Source: Capnocytophaga felis (GTDB taxonomy: Bacteria; Bacteroidota; Bacteroidia; Flavobacteriales; Flavobacteriaceae). From it: DNA of 64,000 bases. Made by a program: the position numbers and the translations under genes. The stretch covers positions 744,001 through 808,000 of the forward strand of contig NZ_BLBC01000005.1 of NCBI RefSeq assembly GCF_009684755.1, given 5' to 3'. The notes beneath the pieces are model-generated. The model was given only the letters and a program-made list of their open reading frames with translations, searched no databases and was not told the DNA's origin. This document shows positions 54,968 through 63,978 of this stretch, in pieces; position 1 is the stretch's first letter, and each line of letters starts with the position of its first letter.

Positions 54968-56257
54968 ATGAGTGTAAAAGTACTAATGTTCGGTTGGGAA
55001 TTTCCGCCCCATATCAGTGGCGGACTTGGCACGGCTTGTTACGGCATCGCCAAAGGATTGGCAAAACACAACGTAAATGTCTTATTCGTGATGCCAAAGG
55101 CAGGAGGCGATGAAGATAGTTCGGTTGCTGACATCATTAACGCAAGTGATGTGGAAATGCTTCAAAATGTAGAAAACATTGAAGAATTCTGGAAGAACAT
55201 CAACTTTCTGGAAATCGGCTCGAACCTTGTCCCCTATTTAGATCCTGAAACTTTCGAGAAAGAGAGAAACGCCTATCTGAAAGAAGGTGAAAATAAGGAG
55301 AAAATTTCTTTCAGAAATAAATTCCAATTCTCAGGAAAGTATGGTGCAAACTTGATGGAGGAAGTTTATCGCTATGCTATGGTTGCCGGAACGGTGGCAA
55401 AGAACAATCAGTTTGATGTTATTCACGCCCACGATTGGCTCACGTACAGTGCGGGAATAGTTGCCAAGAAATTATCAGGAAAACCACTGGTTGTTCACGT
55501 ACACGCTACGGAATATGACCGCGGCGGGGAACACAATCGAAATACTTTGGTGTATAACATTGAAAAACAGGGAATGGAAGCTGCTGACATTGTCGTTACG
55601 GTGAGCAACTGGACACGCAACATCGTGGTTGAGAAGTACGGAATCAATCCGGAGAAGGTTATCACGGTGCACAATGCGGTTGATTTTTCGGCAGAGACCA
55701 CCGAAAAGGAAGAACGAGGTGTTAAAGAGAAAATCGTTACTTTTTTAGGAAGAATCACCTTGCAGAAAGGTCCGGAATACTTTGTCGAAGCTGCCGCCAA
55801 GGTGCTCAAACGAATGCCCAACGTACGCTTTGTGATGGCAGGGAGCGGCGAAAAGATGAATCCGCTTGTCCGACGCGTGGCACAGCTGGGCATCGGAACG
55901 AAATTCCATTTCACGGGCTTTCTCAAAGGGGGCGAAGTGCAAAGAATGTTCCGTTATAGTGATGTGTATGTGATGCCTTCGGTTTCGGAGCCTTTCGGGA
56001 TTTCGCCTTTGGAAGCGATGCGTTCGGGCGTGCCTACCATCATCTCGAAACAGTCGGGCGTAGCTGAGGTTTTAGATCACGCCATCAAAGTTGATTATTG
56101 GGATATTAACGCCTTAGCCGACGCCATTTACGGCATCCTCTCCTATCCTACGCTCGCCGAATATATGTCGCACAAAGGTTATGATGAGGTCAATCAACTC
56201 AAATGGGAAAACGCTTCCTTAAAGCTCAAAACCATTTACGAGATGCTTGCAAGGTAA
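54968..56257 (+). CDS. Glycogen synthase-like glycosyltransferase (GT4)
   Basis: A 429-residue GT-B protein. The N-terminal domain has MFGWEFPPHISGGLGTACYG and HAHDWLTYSAGIVAK; the C-terminal domain has TFLGRITLQKGPEYFVEAAA, FTGFLKGGEVQRMFRYSDVY and the donor-binding EPFGISPLEAMRSG. It belongs to the GT4 group that sits with GH57 and debranching genes in Bacteroidota glycogen loci, where it is taken as the chain-forming synthase. It starts a unit with the GH57 gene, which follows after about 90 bases. Confidence 0.9.
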   Translation: MSVKVLMFGWEFPPHISGGLGTACYGIAKGLAKHNVNVLFVMPKAGGDEDSSVADIINASDVEMLQNVENIEEFWKNINFLEIGSNLVPYLDPETFEKERNAYLKEGENKEKISFRNKFQFSGKYGANLMEEVYRYAMVAGTVAKNNQFDVIHAHDWLTYSAGIVAKKLSGKPLVVHVHATEYDRGGEHNRNTLVYNIEKQGMEAADIVVTVSNWTRNIVVEKYGINPEKVITVHNAVDFSAETTEKEERGVKEKIVTFLGRITLQKGPEYFVEAAAKVLKRMPNVRFVMAGSGEKMNPLVRRVAQLGIGTKFHFTGFLKGGEVQRMFRYSDVYVMPSVSEPFGISPLEAMRSGVPTIISKQSGVAEVLDHAIKVDYWDINALADAIYGILSYPTLAEYMSHKGYDEVNQLKWENASLKLKTIYEMLAR

Positions 56258-56350
56258 GGAAAGAATGACCAATCAGTAAAATTAGAAAACTGTAAGATGG
56301 CAGAAAATAAAAAAGAATCAAGAAATATCAACATAAAAACAAACAACGAT

Positions 56351-57541
56351 ATGAAGAAATCAGTTTGTATGTATTTTCAAATACATCACCCCGAACGACT
56401 TAGAAAATATCATTTTTTTGATATAGGAAAGAAACACAATTATTTTGACAATTACGCCAATCGTTCCGAATTGGAAGAACTTGCCGAAAATTGCTATCTC
56501 CCTGCCAATGCTTTGCTATTGGATTTAATCAAAAAATACAACGGAAAGTTCAAGGTTGCCTTTTCCATTTCGGGTTCGGCAATCGACCAATTAAATATGC
56601 ACACTCCGGAGGTAATCCGCTCGTTTCAAGAGCTTGCCGAGACGGGTAATGTGGAATTTCTGGCGGAAACGTATTCGCATTCGTTGGCTTCACTTTCGGA
56701 AGACGATGACGAGTTTGAACAACAAGTAAAACGCCACGTTGCCACGATAAAAACCCTTTTCGGCAAGAAGCCCGTAACTTTCCGTAATACGTCTTTGATT
56801 TATTCGGATAAAATCGGGGAGCGTGTAGCCAAACTCGGCTTCAAAACGATGCTTACCGACGGAGCGAAACACATCTTAGGTTGGAAAAGCCCGAATTTCG
56901 TGTATAAAAATCCGGTGGACGAAAACTTAAAATTATTACTCAAAAACAGTAAATTAACTGACGATATCGCCATTCGGTTTTCCAACACACAATGGAGCGA
57001 ATATCCGCTTACTTCCGAGAAATATATCTCGTGGGTCAAACACAGTTTGGCAGAAACCGAAGTGGTTAATTTGTTTATGAATTATGACGTGATTGGGCAT
57101 TATAATCGCAAAGAAAGTGGCATTTTTGACTTTTTGGAATATTTCGTGAAAAATATGATGGAAGACGATGATTATCAGTTTCTTCTTCCGAAAGAAGTAG
57201 TAAAAAAACACAGTCCGAAAGATGTTTTGCACGTTCCGTTCCCCATTTCGTGGACAGACGAAGAACGCGACACTACTTCGTGGCTCGGAAACGAATTGCA
57301 GCAAGAAGCATTCAATCAGTTATTTAAAATTCAGCCTTTGGTTAAAAAGAAAAAAAATCCCGAACTTTCAGACGATTACAGCCGTTTGCAAGGTAGTGAA
57401 CATTTCTATCATATGCGGACAAAATTATTCTCCACCTCGGATTATCACAAGTATTTTTCGCCCTATGATTCTCCTTATGAAGCATTTATCAATTATATGA
57501 ATATTCTGAGTGATTTTGAGGTTCGTTTGGAAGGGAAGTAA
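56351..57541 (+). CDS. GH57-family protein with an altered catalytic motif
   Basis: A 396-residue GH57 protein starting MKKSVCMYFQIHHPERLRKY (an in-frame ATG at 56297 is the alternative). The His-containing first motif (IHHPERL) is kept. The nucleophile Glu is E106 in FLAETYSHSL. The motif for the acid/base residue, usually FMDYETFGEH, reads FMNYDVIGHY here, so the catalytic Asp is replaced by N244 and the flanking residues also change. The protein may be weakly active, have a shifted acid/base, or act as a binding protein. It belongs to the glycogen cluster and is followed by a terminator. Confidence 0.88.
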   Translation: MKKSVCMYFQIHHPERLRKYHFFDIGKKHNYFDNYANRSELEELAENCYLPANALLLDLIKKYNGKFKVAFSISGSAIDQLNMHTPEVIRSFQELAETGNVEFLAETYSHSLASLSEDDDEFEQQVKRHVATIKTLFGKKPVTFRNTSLIYSDKIGERVAKLGFKTMLTDGAKHILGWKSPNFVYKNPVDENLKLLLKNSKLTDDIAIRFSNTQWSEYPLTSEKYISWVKHSLAETEVVNLFMNYDVIGHYNRKESGIFDFLEYFVKNMMEDDDYQFLLPKEVVKKHSPKDVLHVPFPISWTDEERDTTSWLGNELQQEAFNQLFKIQPLVKKKKNPELSDDYSRLQGSEHFYHMRTKLFSTSDYHKYFSPYDSPYEAFINYMNILSDFEVRLEGK

Positions 57542-57557
57542 TTTTTTAACAGAATGT

Positions 57558-57597
57558 AAAAACTGCTGTGGTGTAGAAAACTACGGCAGTTTTTTTA
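57558..57597 (+). terminator. Terminator of glycogen cluster
   Basis: AAAACTGC pairs with GCAGTTTT around an inner GTAG/CTAC stem, followed by a T run. Confidence 0.85.
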
Positions 57598-57661
57598 TGG
57601 ACTAATAATCTTTTTGAAAGAAAATTTTCCAATAAATTTATTTTTATTAAGTTTAAATAAT

Positions 57662-57669
57662 TACATTTG
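57662..57669 (+). promoter_or_regulatory. -7 promoter box of Ig-like lipoprotein gene
   Basis: TACATTTG fits the consensus, 40 bases before the start codon. Confidence 0.5.
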
Positions 57670-57709
57670 TACGCTCAAAAAAATTTAACTAATTAAATAT
57701 TTTATAACG

Positions 57710-59461
57710 ATGAAAAAAATAAGTTTTATGTTGGGGTTAGTCTTTTTGGGGCTAACAACTACCTTTGTATCTTGCGACAAGGATGACAAAAAAGAAATCG
57801 AAAAACCTGCTTATAAGGAGATTAAAATAGACAAAAATAGCTTAACACTTTCGATAGGAAATAGCGAAACCCTTGAAATTACCGAAGGAAATGGCGGATA
57901 CAAAGTAACATCTTCTGATGATAGTAAAGTTTCTGCTTCTGTAAAAAATAATACACAGATAGTGGTAGAGGGCAAGAAATCGGGGGAGGTTACCCTAACA
58001 GTAACAGATGCACAAAACAAACAAGCTTCTGTAAAAGTAGTTGTTTTTGAATCAATTGCTTTGGATAGCAAAACAGTTATTGCAAAGAAAGGGACTCAAA
58101 AAACAGTTGCTATTCAATCAGGTTCAGGGACTTATTCTGTGGATTCAAAAGATAAAACCATCGCTACGGCAACTCTTAGCGGAACAACCTCTGTTGTAAT
58201 TTCGGCAGTGTCTAACGGAAATACTACCATCGTGGTAACGGATACTAAAACGAACAAAACGGAAGAAATTGCAGTAACGGTTTCTGAACTTTCTGTTGCC
58301 AAAAATGCAGTTGAATTGAAAGTCGGTGCCACTGAAAATGTAGCGATTACATCAGGTTCAGGGACTTATGAAATTTCTTCTGATAAAGAAAATGTGGCTT
58401 CTGCAGAAATTATTAATGGCGAGGTAAAAGTTAGTGCAAAAGCTGCTGGTACTGCGACAATTACACTTACTGATGGGCAAACAGATGAGACACAGGAGAT
58501 TTCCGTAAAAGTAATGGAAGAATTACGAATGGAAAAAGAAACATTATCGGTAAAAAACAAAGACCACGAAGTTATCAATATTTTAGGAGTTGATAACACT
58601 AATGGAGATTATCAGTTTGAGATTAGTACCCAGCCTGCCGATGTGGTTGAAGTTAAGTCACAATGGTTTGATGCCACACAAGGTCATCATCTGAAGGTAA
58701 CAGGTTTAAAACCGGGAGAAGCTACCGTTACCGTAAAAGACAAACAAACCAATCAGGTTGTTACTTTTAAAGTTGTTGTTACGCCGGCTGATTTCTTCTT
58801 ACCTAAAACCGAAGTATCGCTTGTTGTGCCAGCAAGTGAAACCATAAACATACAAGGCAACGGGCAATATGAAGTTATCTCAGAAAATGAATCAATAGCT
58901 AAGGCAACAGAAAATAACGGAGTACTCACTATTGTGACTGTGAGTGAAGGTTCTACCAACATTAATGTAAAAGACATTATAAAGAATGAAACCAAAACTA
59001 TTGCAGTAACGGTAACTGTAAAATCTTCATTTACCGTAGAGGCAAACGGAACTTTAACAGCAGTTGACCCCTCAGCTATTGTTGCTGAGATGGTAATTCC
59101 TAAAAATGTGAAAAAGATTAAATATCAACTTTTTTATAATCACAATAGAGATATTATTGAAAGCGTTACAATGGAGGGGATTGAAGAGATAGGTTCTTTT
59201 GATTTTGCTTTACAGAAAAAATTAACTAAGGTTATATTAGGAGATAAAGTGAAAAGTATTGGAAATATTGCTTTTGCGTCTTCTACAAAATTAAGTGAAG
59301 TTAAAATTAAAGCACAGATTCCTCCTACATTGAAAGGGAATCCTTTTGGTAATATCTCAAAGACAAAAGTATTAAAAGTTCCAATAGGTACAAAAGAGAC
59401 TTACCATGCGTCGGATTGGGGTAAATTTTTCAAGAGTGAAGAAATCATTGAAGAAAATTAA
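57710..59461 (+). CDS. Surface lipoprotein with tandem Ig-like (BIG2) domains and a BspA-type LRR tail
   Basis: A 583-residue lipoprotein with lipobox FVSC and mature end CDKDDKKEIEK, an excellent match to the Capnocytophaga surface export signal. About five Ig-like repeats of roughly 80 residues follow (about 40-435), each with a SGSGTY(E/S)-like or N-G-x-Y strand and a closing T(A/V)T(V/I)(T/V)-type strand. The C-terminal 130 residues read as BspA/LRR_5 repeats: VTMEGIEEIGSFDFALQKKL, VILGDKVKSIGNIAFASSTK. Such proteins bind host surfaces or other cells. It is monocistronic, with a terminator at 59481-59513. Confidence 0.88.
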   Translation: MKKISFMLGLVFLGLTTTFVSCDKDDKKEIEKPAYKEIKIDKNSLTLSIGNSETLEITEGNGGYKVTSSDDSKVSASVKNNTQIVVEGKKSGEVTLTVTDAQNKQASVKVVVFESIALDSKTVIAKKGTQKTVAIQSGSGTYSVDSKDKTIATATLSGTTSVVISAVSNGNTTIVVTDTKTNKTEEIAVTVSELSVAKNAVELKVGATENVAITSGSGTYEISSDKENVASAEIINGEVKVSAKAAGTATITLTDGQTDETQEISVKVMEELRMEKETLSVKNKDHEVINILGVDNTNGDYQFEISTQPADVVEVKSQWFDATQGHHLKVTGLKPGEATVTVKDKQTNQVVTFKVVVTPADFFLPKTEVSLVVPASETINIQGNGQYEVISENESIAKATENNGVLTIVTVSEGSTNINVKDIIKNETKTIAVTVTVKSSFTVEANGTLTAVDPSAIVAEMVIPKNVKKIKYQLFYNHNRDIIESVTMEGIEEIGSFDFALQKKLTKVILGDKVKSIGNIAFASSTKLSEVKIKAQIPPTLKGNPFGNISKTKVLKVPIGTKETYHASDWGKFFKSEEIIEEN

Positions 59462-59480
59462 TTCATATAAACACAAAAAT

Positions 59481-59513
59481 AAGAGGAGAATTTTCAATAT
59501 TCTCCTCTTTTTT
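59481..59513. terminator. Bidirectional hairpin terminator
   Basis: AAGAGGAGAAT (59481-59491) pairs with ATTCTCCTCTT (59499-59509). The convergent beta-barrel gene ends at 59523. Confidence 0.88.
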
Positions 59514-59522
59514 GTTTGACGA

Positions 59523-60515
59523 TTAAAGGTCAAATCGTATGCCTAATGAAACTATGTTTTGTTTTGGGGCATTGTTTTCAAATAATGGGTTCAAATCATA
59601 TTTGAAGTATAGTGCATTGCCTTTGTAACCCAAATAAACACTTAAACCGTATACAAAATCAGAGGTATTGAAATCGTACTTTTGTAAAACTCGGTCATCA
59701 TTTCTTCGGAAGAAATTTTTTGTTTTTAAATGTGTGCCTATAAAACCTCCAATACCTATGCGAAAGTTGCCTAATTCTTCGTAAAAAGTTCTCCTATTGC
59801 GTTCAAATCTTTTTCCCAAATCATATTCAAGATGCAAAGGGAATGTCAGATATACATTTTTAAATCGGTTTTTAGAAATTTCATTATCAGTAACCATTTT
59901 GGTAATTTCACTTTCTTTTTTAAAGTATTTTCCTGATGTTGGATATAAGTTATTATAGATAACAGAGAAACCCGCTCTGGTAAATAACCTATAATTTTGA
60001 GCTTTTACAAGAGGGATTCTGTAATTAAATCCCCATTCAACGAAATAGGAACGAAAATTTTTGATTTCACTATCGCCAAGACTTGAAAAATCCCCATTTT
60101 CAATTAAATTATTGAGCCCAAAAGCTACATTAAAACGAATAGAAGGGAAATTTGATACAAACTCCTGAAGTTTTGTGGAAGGAGGATCTAAAAGAATTTC
60201 ACCTCTTACCAGCCCTCTTGTTAAGTTAAGAAGTTTTTCATCTTCTTTGCTTACCAATTCTTCGATGCGTTTGGCTCGAAATTCGGCTCGTTCCAATTTT
60301 TTAGTTTCCCATTCGGATTTTGTTAATTTTCCGTTGTTGTAAAGCGAATCCAATTTTTGTACTTCTATTTTTAGTGAATCTTTCTGAGTTCTTGAAATAA
60401 AATTTATTTTTTCGCCTATTTTTCTTGATTTTTCGGAAAAAACTTCCTTTTTTTCTTGTGCGGTTGCTTTAAAAGTGACCAAAAGTGCTGCTAAACATAA
60501 AAATTTAATATTCAT
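59523..60515 (-). CDS. Outer membrane beta-barrel protein
   Basis: A 330-residue protein with a signal peptide (MNIKFLCLAALLVTFKATAQ). An amphipathic, charged region (about 25-110, with QKDSLKIEVQKLDSLYNNGK) leads to a beta-barrel with alternating strands (FRSYFVEWGFNYRIPLVKAQ, YRLFTRAGFSVIYNNLY, FRIGIGGFIGTHLKTKNFF) and an ending GIRFDL. The frame extends to 60545, overlapping the anti-sigma gene, but 60515 gives the signal peptide and a 7-base gap. It is the last gene of a sigma factor/anti-sigma/outer membrane operon, so it is probably regulated by that sigma factor or acts as its sensor. The ligand is unknown. Confidence 0.8.
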   Translation of the reverse strand: MNIKFLCLAALLVTFKATAQEKKEVFSEKSRKIGEKINFISRTQKDSLKIEVQKLDSLYNNGKLTKSEWETKKLERAEFRAKRIEELVSKEDEKLLNLTRGLVRGEILLDPPSTKLQEFVSNFPSIRFNVAFGLNNLIENGDFSSLGDSEIKNFRSYFVEWGFNYRIPLVKAQNYRLFTRAGFSVIYNNLYPTSGKYFKKESEITKMVTDNEISKNRFKNVYLTFPLHLEYDLGKRFERNRRTFYEELGNFRIGIGGFIGTHLKTKNFFRRNDDRVLQKYDFNTSDFVYGLSVYLGYKGNALYFKYDLNPLFENNAPKQNIVSLGIRFDL

Positions 60516-60522
60516 AATGTTA

Positions 60523-61245
60523 TTATTTAGATTGTTCGTATGCAATTCGTTCTTTAAAATCTTCGTATTTTTCTAAAATGGTTTTTAGTAAGTTGGTTCT
60601 GTGAATGTTATTCGTTTCTTTTTCAATTTGTGAAAGAAGCAATTGAGCATCTACCTCCAATTTTATTCGGTTTGGATTTGGTGATTGTATTTCTTTTTCC
60701 AATGTAATTTTCTCAATATCAGTGTTTTCTACCAAAGCTAAAAGTTCTCTTGCGGAAATGTATTTATTCTTTGTAGTTTTTGTTTCTTTTTCAAGGATTT
60801 TTAAAATATCCGTTTGATTTTCAATTTCTTCAATTTTTTCCTCAGATGAAATTACAGAAATCTCTTTTTCCTCAATTTCAGGTAATTTAATTACTTCTTT
60901 TTGGTTTATTTTTTCTTTTCTGATAGATGTAACAGATTCTTTTTCAGTAGGTTTTGTAAATATTTCCTTTTCAGAAATAATTTCTTTTTTTACTTTTTCA
61001 GCAGGAAGATTTACAATTTCTTCATTTTCAATTATTTCTGAAGAATTTTTAAATAGAAGTAATCCGCTGATAGCTAATATTATAACTGTGCTTGCTGCTG
61101 CCCAAATCCATTTCAAATTTCTTTGTTTTGTAATGGTTTTCTCATTTTTTGGTAATAGAGCTTCCAATCTTTCCCAAGCATCGGTCGAAGGCTCTATGCT
61201 GTGGTTACTTAATTTATCTTGAAATTGTTTTTCTAAGTTTTTCAT
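60523..61245 (-). CDS. Anti-sigma factor-like membrane protein
   Basis: A 240-residue protein. The N-terminus (LEKQFQDKLSNHSIEPSTDA, WERLEALLPKNEK) resembles the cytoplasmic sigma-binding end of flavobacterial anti-sigma factors. One membrane helix (WIWAAASTVIILAISGLLLF, about 46-65) follows, then a periplasmic tail that is Lys/Glu-rich and low-complexity. Its start is 2 bases after the sigma factor stop, and its stop is 7 bases before the beta-barrel start. The order sigma, anti-sigma, outer membrane protein is a known Bacteroidota layout. The inducing signal is unknown. Confidence 0.78.
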   Translation of the reverse strand: MKNLEKQFQDKLSNHSIEPSTDAWERLEALLPKNEKTITKQRNLKWIWAAASTVIILAISGLLLFKNSSEIIENEEIVNLPAEKVKKEIISEKEIFTKPTEKESVTSIRKEKINQKEVIKLPEIEEKEISVISSEEKIEEIENQTDILKILEKETKTTKNKYISARELLALVENTDIEKITLEKEIQSPNPNRIKLEVDAQLLLSQIEKETNNIHRTNLLKTILEKYEDFKERIAYEQSK

Positions 61246-61247
61246 TT

Positions 61248-61793
61248 TTAATTATTTAAAAGAGTTATTTGTTTTTTTAAAAGTTTTCTGGCGTGTGATA
61301 ATTGTGATTTTGACGTTCCTTCCGAAATTCCAAGCATTTGAGCAATTTCCGAATGTTTGTAACCTTCAATGACATACAAGTTAAAGACAACACGATAACC
61401 ATCAGGTAATGAATCGATTAATTTTTGGATTTCTTCTACTGAAAATTGTTGATTAATTTCGTCGTGAATTTCTTCAGAGTAATATGTTTCTTCGGTGTAA
61501 AAAAGTTGTTTTTCTGAGCGAAGGAAAGAAATGCATTCGTTGGTAATGATTCTTCGTATCCAACCTTCAAAACTTCCTTGAAAAGAAAAATTCTTCAAGT
61601 TCGAAAATATTTTTACAAATCCTGTAATCATCACATCTTCAGATAGATGAATATCTTTGATATATCGCCGACAAACACCCAACATTTTCGGTGAGTATGT
61701 CGTAAAAATATGCTTTTGTGCCATTCGGTCGTTGTTTATCGCCTGCCGAATCAGTTCTTTTTCGTTGTTGTATAAATTTTTCTTTATATTCAC
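61248..61793 (-). CDS. ECF-type RNA polymerase sigma-70 factor
   Basis: A 181-residue protein with sigma-70 region 2 (AQKHIFTTYSPKMLGVCRRY, LSEDVMITGFVKIFSNL) and region 4 (IQKLIDSLPDGYRVVFNLYV, YKHSEIAQMLGISEGTSKSQ). It lacks regions 1 and 3 as ECF factors do. It is the first gene of the operon with the anti-sigma and beta-barrel genes, and is divergent from rpiB. Targets are unknown. Confidence 0.93.
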   Translation of the reverse strand: MNIKKNLYNNEKELIRQAINNDRMAQKHIFTTYSPKMLGVCRRYIKDIHLSEDVMITGFVKIFSNLKNFSFQGSFEGWIRRIITNECISFLRSEKQLFYTEETYYSEEIHDEINQQFSVEEIQKLIDSLPDGYRVVFNLYVIEGYKHSEIAQMLGISEGTSKSQLSHARKLLKKQITLLNN

Positions 61794-61894
61794 ATTCGTT
61801 TTTTCTTTTTTAGTATAGATGCAAGAAACACAAAAAGAGTTGTATCACAGCAAAAATAATTTTTTCGTTGGTATTTTATCTTTATGATTTTTTA

Positions 61895-61902
61895 TATTTT
61901 TG
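61895..61902 (+). promoter_or_regulatory. -7 promoter box of rpiB
   Basis: TATTTTTG fits the consensus, 23 bases before the start codon. The nearest upstream TTG is 24 bases away, slightly longer than usual. Confidence 0.5.
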
Positions 61903-61925
61903 CCATCAGAAAAACACAATCAGAG

Positions 61926-62357
61926 ATGAAAATAGCTATAGGAAATGACCACGCAGGTCCTGCTTACAAAAAAGCCATTGTTGCGTATTTAGAAAGTCAA
62001 AATATTGAAGTTCTGAATTTTGGTACGGATACTTTTGACAGTGTCGATTATCCCGATTTTGGGCATAAAGTAGCTGAGGCAGTCGCCTCAAAGAAAGCAG
62101 ATTTAGGAATTGTAATCTGTGGAAGCGGTAACGGAATTGCCATAACAGCGAACAAACATCAAGAGATTCGATGTGCTTTGTGTTGGACAAAAGAAATTGC
62201 AGCATTGGCACGCCAACATAACGATGCTAATGTGGTGAGTATTCCAGCACGTTTTACTGCCATTGAGCAAGCTGTTGAAATTGTGAAAACTTTCCTAAAT
62301 ACTAACTTTGAAGGAGGAAGACATACAGGAAGAGTAAATAAAATAAGTTGTATGTAA
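61926..62357 (+). CDS. rpiB: Ribose-5-phosphate isomerase B
   Basis: A 143-residue RpiB/LacA/LacB family protein. It starts MKIAIGNDHAGPAYKKAIVA (GNDHAG is the phosphate-site signature) and has YPDFGHKVAEAVASKKADLG, ICGSGNGIAITANKH with the catalytic Cys, and HNDANVVSIPAR. It interconverts ribose-5-phosphate and ribulose-5-phosphate. The frame could start 14 codons earlier, but that lies over the promoter box; ATG 61926 is chosen. Confidence 0.95.
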   Translation: MKIAIGNDHAGPAYKKAIVAYLESQNIEVLNFGTDTFDSVDYPDFGHKVAEAVASKKADLGIVICGSGNGIAITANKHQEIRCALCWTKEIAALARQHNDANVVSIPARFTAIEQAVEIVKTFLNTNFEGGRHTGRVNKISCM

Positions 62358-62368
62358 AATCATTTTTG

Positions 62369-62505
62369 GAAGTGATGCAAAAAGTATGGAGCCTTAAAAA
62401 AGAGGATATTTCTGTCAGGCTGAGCGAAGTCGAAGCCTTGCAATAATAAGGCTTCGACTTCGCTCAGCCTGACAATCGAAACTATCATCATACTTTTTAT
62501 AACAC
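62369..62505. repeat. Inverted-repeat element, copy 1
   Basis: A 137-base element. At its core, 26-bp perfect arms at 62414-62439 and 62448-62473 (GTCAGGCTGAGCGAAGTCGA in the left arm) flank an 8-base loop. Outer sequences include AAAAAGTATG at the left and CATACTTTTT at the right, an inverted repeat of 10 bases. A shorter relative follows at 63241-63334. The tcdA-like gene lies between them. Confidence 0.85.
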
Positions 62506-62526
62506 GACCTCATTTTCGAATTAAAG

Positions 62527-63264
62527 ATGACAAAAAACTGGTTGGAACGTACTGAACTTCTCGTAAAATCAGAAGGAATTGAAAAACTCAAATCGGCAAA
62601 CGTACTGATTGTGGGGCTTGGAGGTGTAGGCTCGTTTGCTGCGGAATTCATCGCCCGAAGCGGAGTAGGGAAGATAACCATTGTTGATGGAGATGTATTT
62701 GATATTACGAATATTAACAGGCAACTTCCCGCCTTGCAAAGCACTGTTGGGAAGCCCAAATCCGAAGTGTTGGCTTCTCGCTTGAAAGATATCAATCCTG
62801 ATTTAGAACTTACCATTCTGACGGAATTTCTTTCCCCCGAAAGGGCTTTTGAACTGGTTTCTCCTCAGTTTGATTATGTATTGGATTGCATTGACAGCAT
62901 CACACCAAAACTCAATTTAATCATTGCTGCACGCCGAAAAAAAGTAAAACTCATCAGCAGTATGGGAGCCGGTGGTGTGTTAGATCCTTCCAAAGTGAAA
63001 GTGTCGGACATTAAAAACACACGTGACTGCCCGCTGGCAAGAAACATTCGAAAACGACTTAAAAAAGAAGGAATTACCTCCGGATTTAAAGCCGTTTTTT
63101 CCACAGAAATTGCCCCGAAGGACACAATGCAACAAACCGACGGCACCAATTACAAAAAATCCTTCTACGGAACTATCAGTTATATGCCTGCTGCTTTTGG
63201 GTTGCACGCTGCTGCCACGGTAATAAACTATTTAATAAATAAGGAAGTGATGCAAAAAGTATGA
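62527..63264 (+). CDS. tcdA: tRNA threonylcarbamoyladenosine dehydratase (TcdA), ThiF/E1-like
   Basis: A 245-residue E1-like enzyme. It has NVLIVGLGGVGSFAAEFIAR (nucleotide-binding loop) near 26-45, VDGDVFDITNINRQLPAL near 53-70, VLDCIDSITPKLNLIIAA near 117, and the FKAVFSTEIAPK/MPAAFGLHAAATVINYL C-terminus typical of TcdA. It converts t6A in tRNA to the cyclic form. The last codons (NKEVMQKV then stop) lie inside copy 2 of the inverted-repeat element, so the C-terminal end may be recruited from it. Confidence 0.92.
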   Translation: MTKNWLERTELLVKSEGIEKLKSANVLIVGLGGVGSFAAEFIARSGVGKITIVDGDVFDITNINRQLPALQSTVGKPKSEVLASRLKDINPDLELTILTEFLSPERAFELVSPQFDYVLDCIDSITPKLNLIIAARRKKVKLISSMGAGGVLDPSKVKVSDIKNTRDCPLARNIRKRLKKEGITSGFKAVFSTEIAPKDTMQQTDGTNYKKSFYGTISYMPAAFGLHAAATVINYLINKEVMQKV

Positions 63265-63334
63265 CACCTTAAAAGTCAGGCTGAGCGAAGTCGAAGCCTG
63301 ACAATCGAAACTATCATCATACTTTTTATAGCAC
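63241..63334. repeat. Inverted-repeat element, copy 2 (shortened)
   Basis: GGAAGTGATGCAAAAAGTATG and the right end ACAATCGAAACTATCATCAT are shared with copy 1. The central 26-bp-arm hairpin is reduced to a single arm (TCAGGCTGAGCGAAGTCGAA), as if one arm were deleted. The left end overlaps the tcdA-like stop. Confidence 0.8.
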
Positions 63335-63415
63335 AATCAATAATAAGAAATTGGAAATAGCCGATTGATTTCTTGAAGAAATTAATTTTTATAAATTATA
63401 TAATCTTCTTTTAAA

Positions 63416-63742
63416 ATGAATATAAAAAATGCTCAATTAGAGGTAGATAACTGGATTAAGGAACACGGAGTTAGGTATTTTAACGAACTGACCAATATGG
63501 CACAACTTACCGAGGAGGTAGGGGAGGTAGCACGTATCATCGCCCGTAGATATGGCGAACAATCTGAAAAAGAAAGCGATAAAAACAAAGATTTAGGCGA
63601 AGAACTTGCCGACGTGGTTTTTGTGGTGCTTTGTCTTGCCAACCAAACCGGAATTGACCTACAAGCCGCTTTTGACCGAAAAATGGACAAAAAAACCCAG
63701 CGTGACCACAACCGTCATCATAACAATGAAAAACTGAAATAA
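63416..63742 (+). CDS. MazG-like nucleotide pyrophosphohydrolase
   Basis: A 108-residue, all-alpha NTP pyrophosphohydrolase of the MazG type. The metal-binding residues are in QLTEEVGEVARIIARRYGEQ and GEELADVVFVVLCLANQTG, that is, the EExxE and ExxD pairs. Such proteins clear damaged or excess nucleotides. It is followed by a terminator hairpin at 63748-63776. Confidence 0.92.
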   Translation: MNIKNAQLEVDNWIKEHGVRYFNELTNMAQLTEEVGEVARIIARRYGEQSEKESDKNKDLGEELADVVFVVLCLANQTGIDLQAAFDRKMDKKTQRDHNRHHNNEKLK

Positions 63743-63747
63743 TAGAG

Positions 63748-63776
63748 GCTGTCTAAGAAATCGGGCAGCTTTTTTG
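63748..63776 (+). terminator. Hairpin terminator after mazG-like gene
   Basis: GCTGTC pairs with GGCAGC (one G-U), followed by six T. Confidence 0.8.
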
Positions 63777-63926
63777 TTTTTCTTTTTTTGTGTATCTGTA
63801 TCAAGAAAAGATAGGAGAATATTCACGCAGAAGTGTTTTGCAAATGAATCAAGTCAAAAGGGAGTTAAATTTCTGATTTGATAAAAAATATCCTTTTTGA
63901 AATTTCATAATACAAAAATAAATCCG

Positions 63927-63934
63927 TAACTTTG
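63927..63934 (+). promoter_or_regulatory. -7 promoter box near window end
   Basis: TAACTTTG fits the consensus and lies 44 bases before the ATG at 63979. Confidence 0.5.
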
Positions 63935-63978
63935 AAGCTCGAAAAAAAGTAAAATAATTTAATTCATTAATATCAAGA

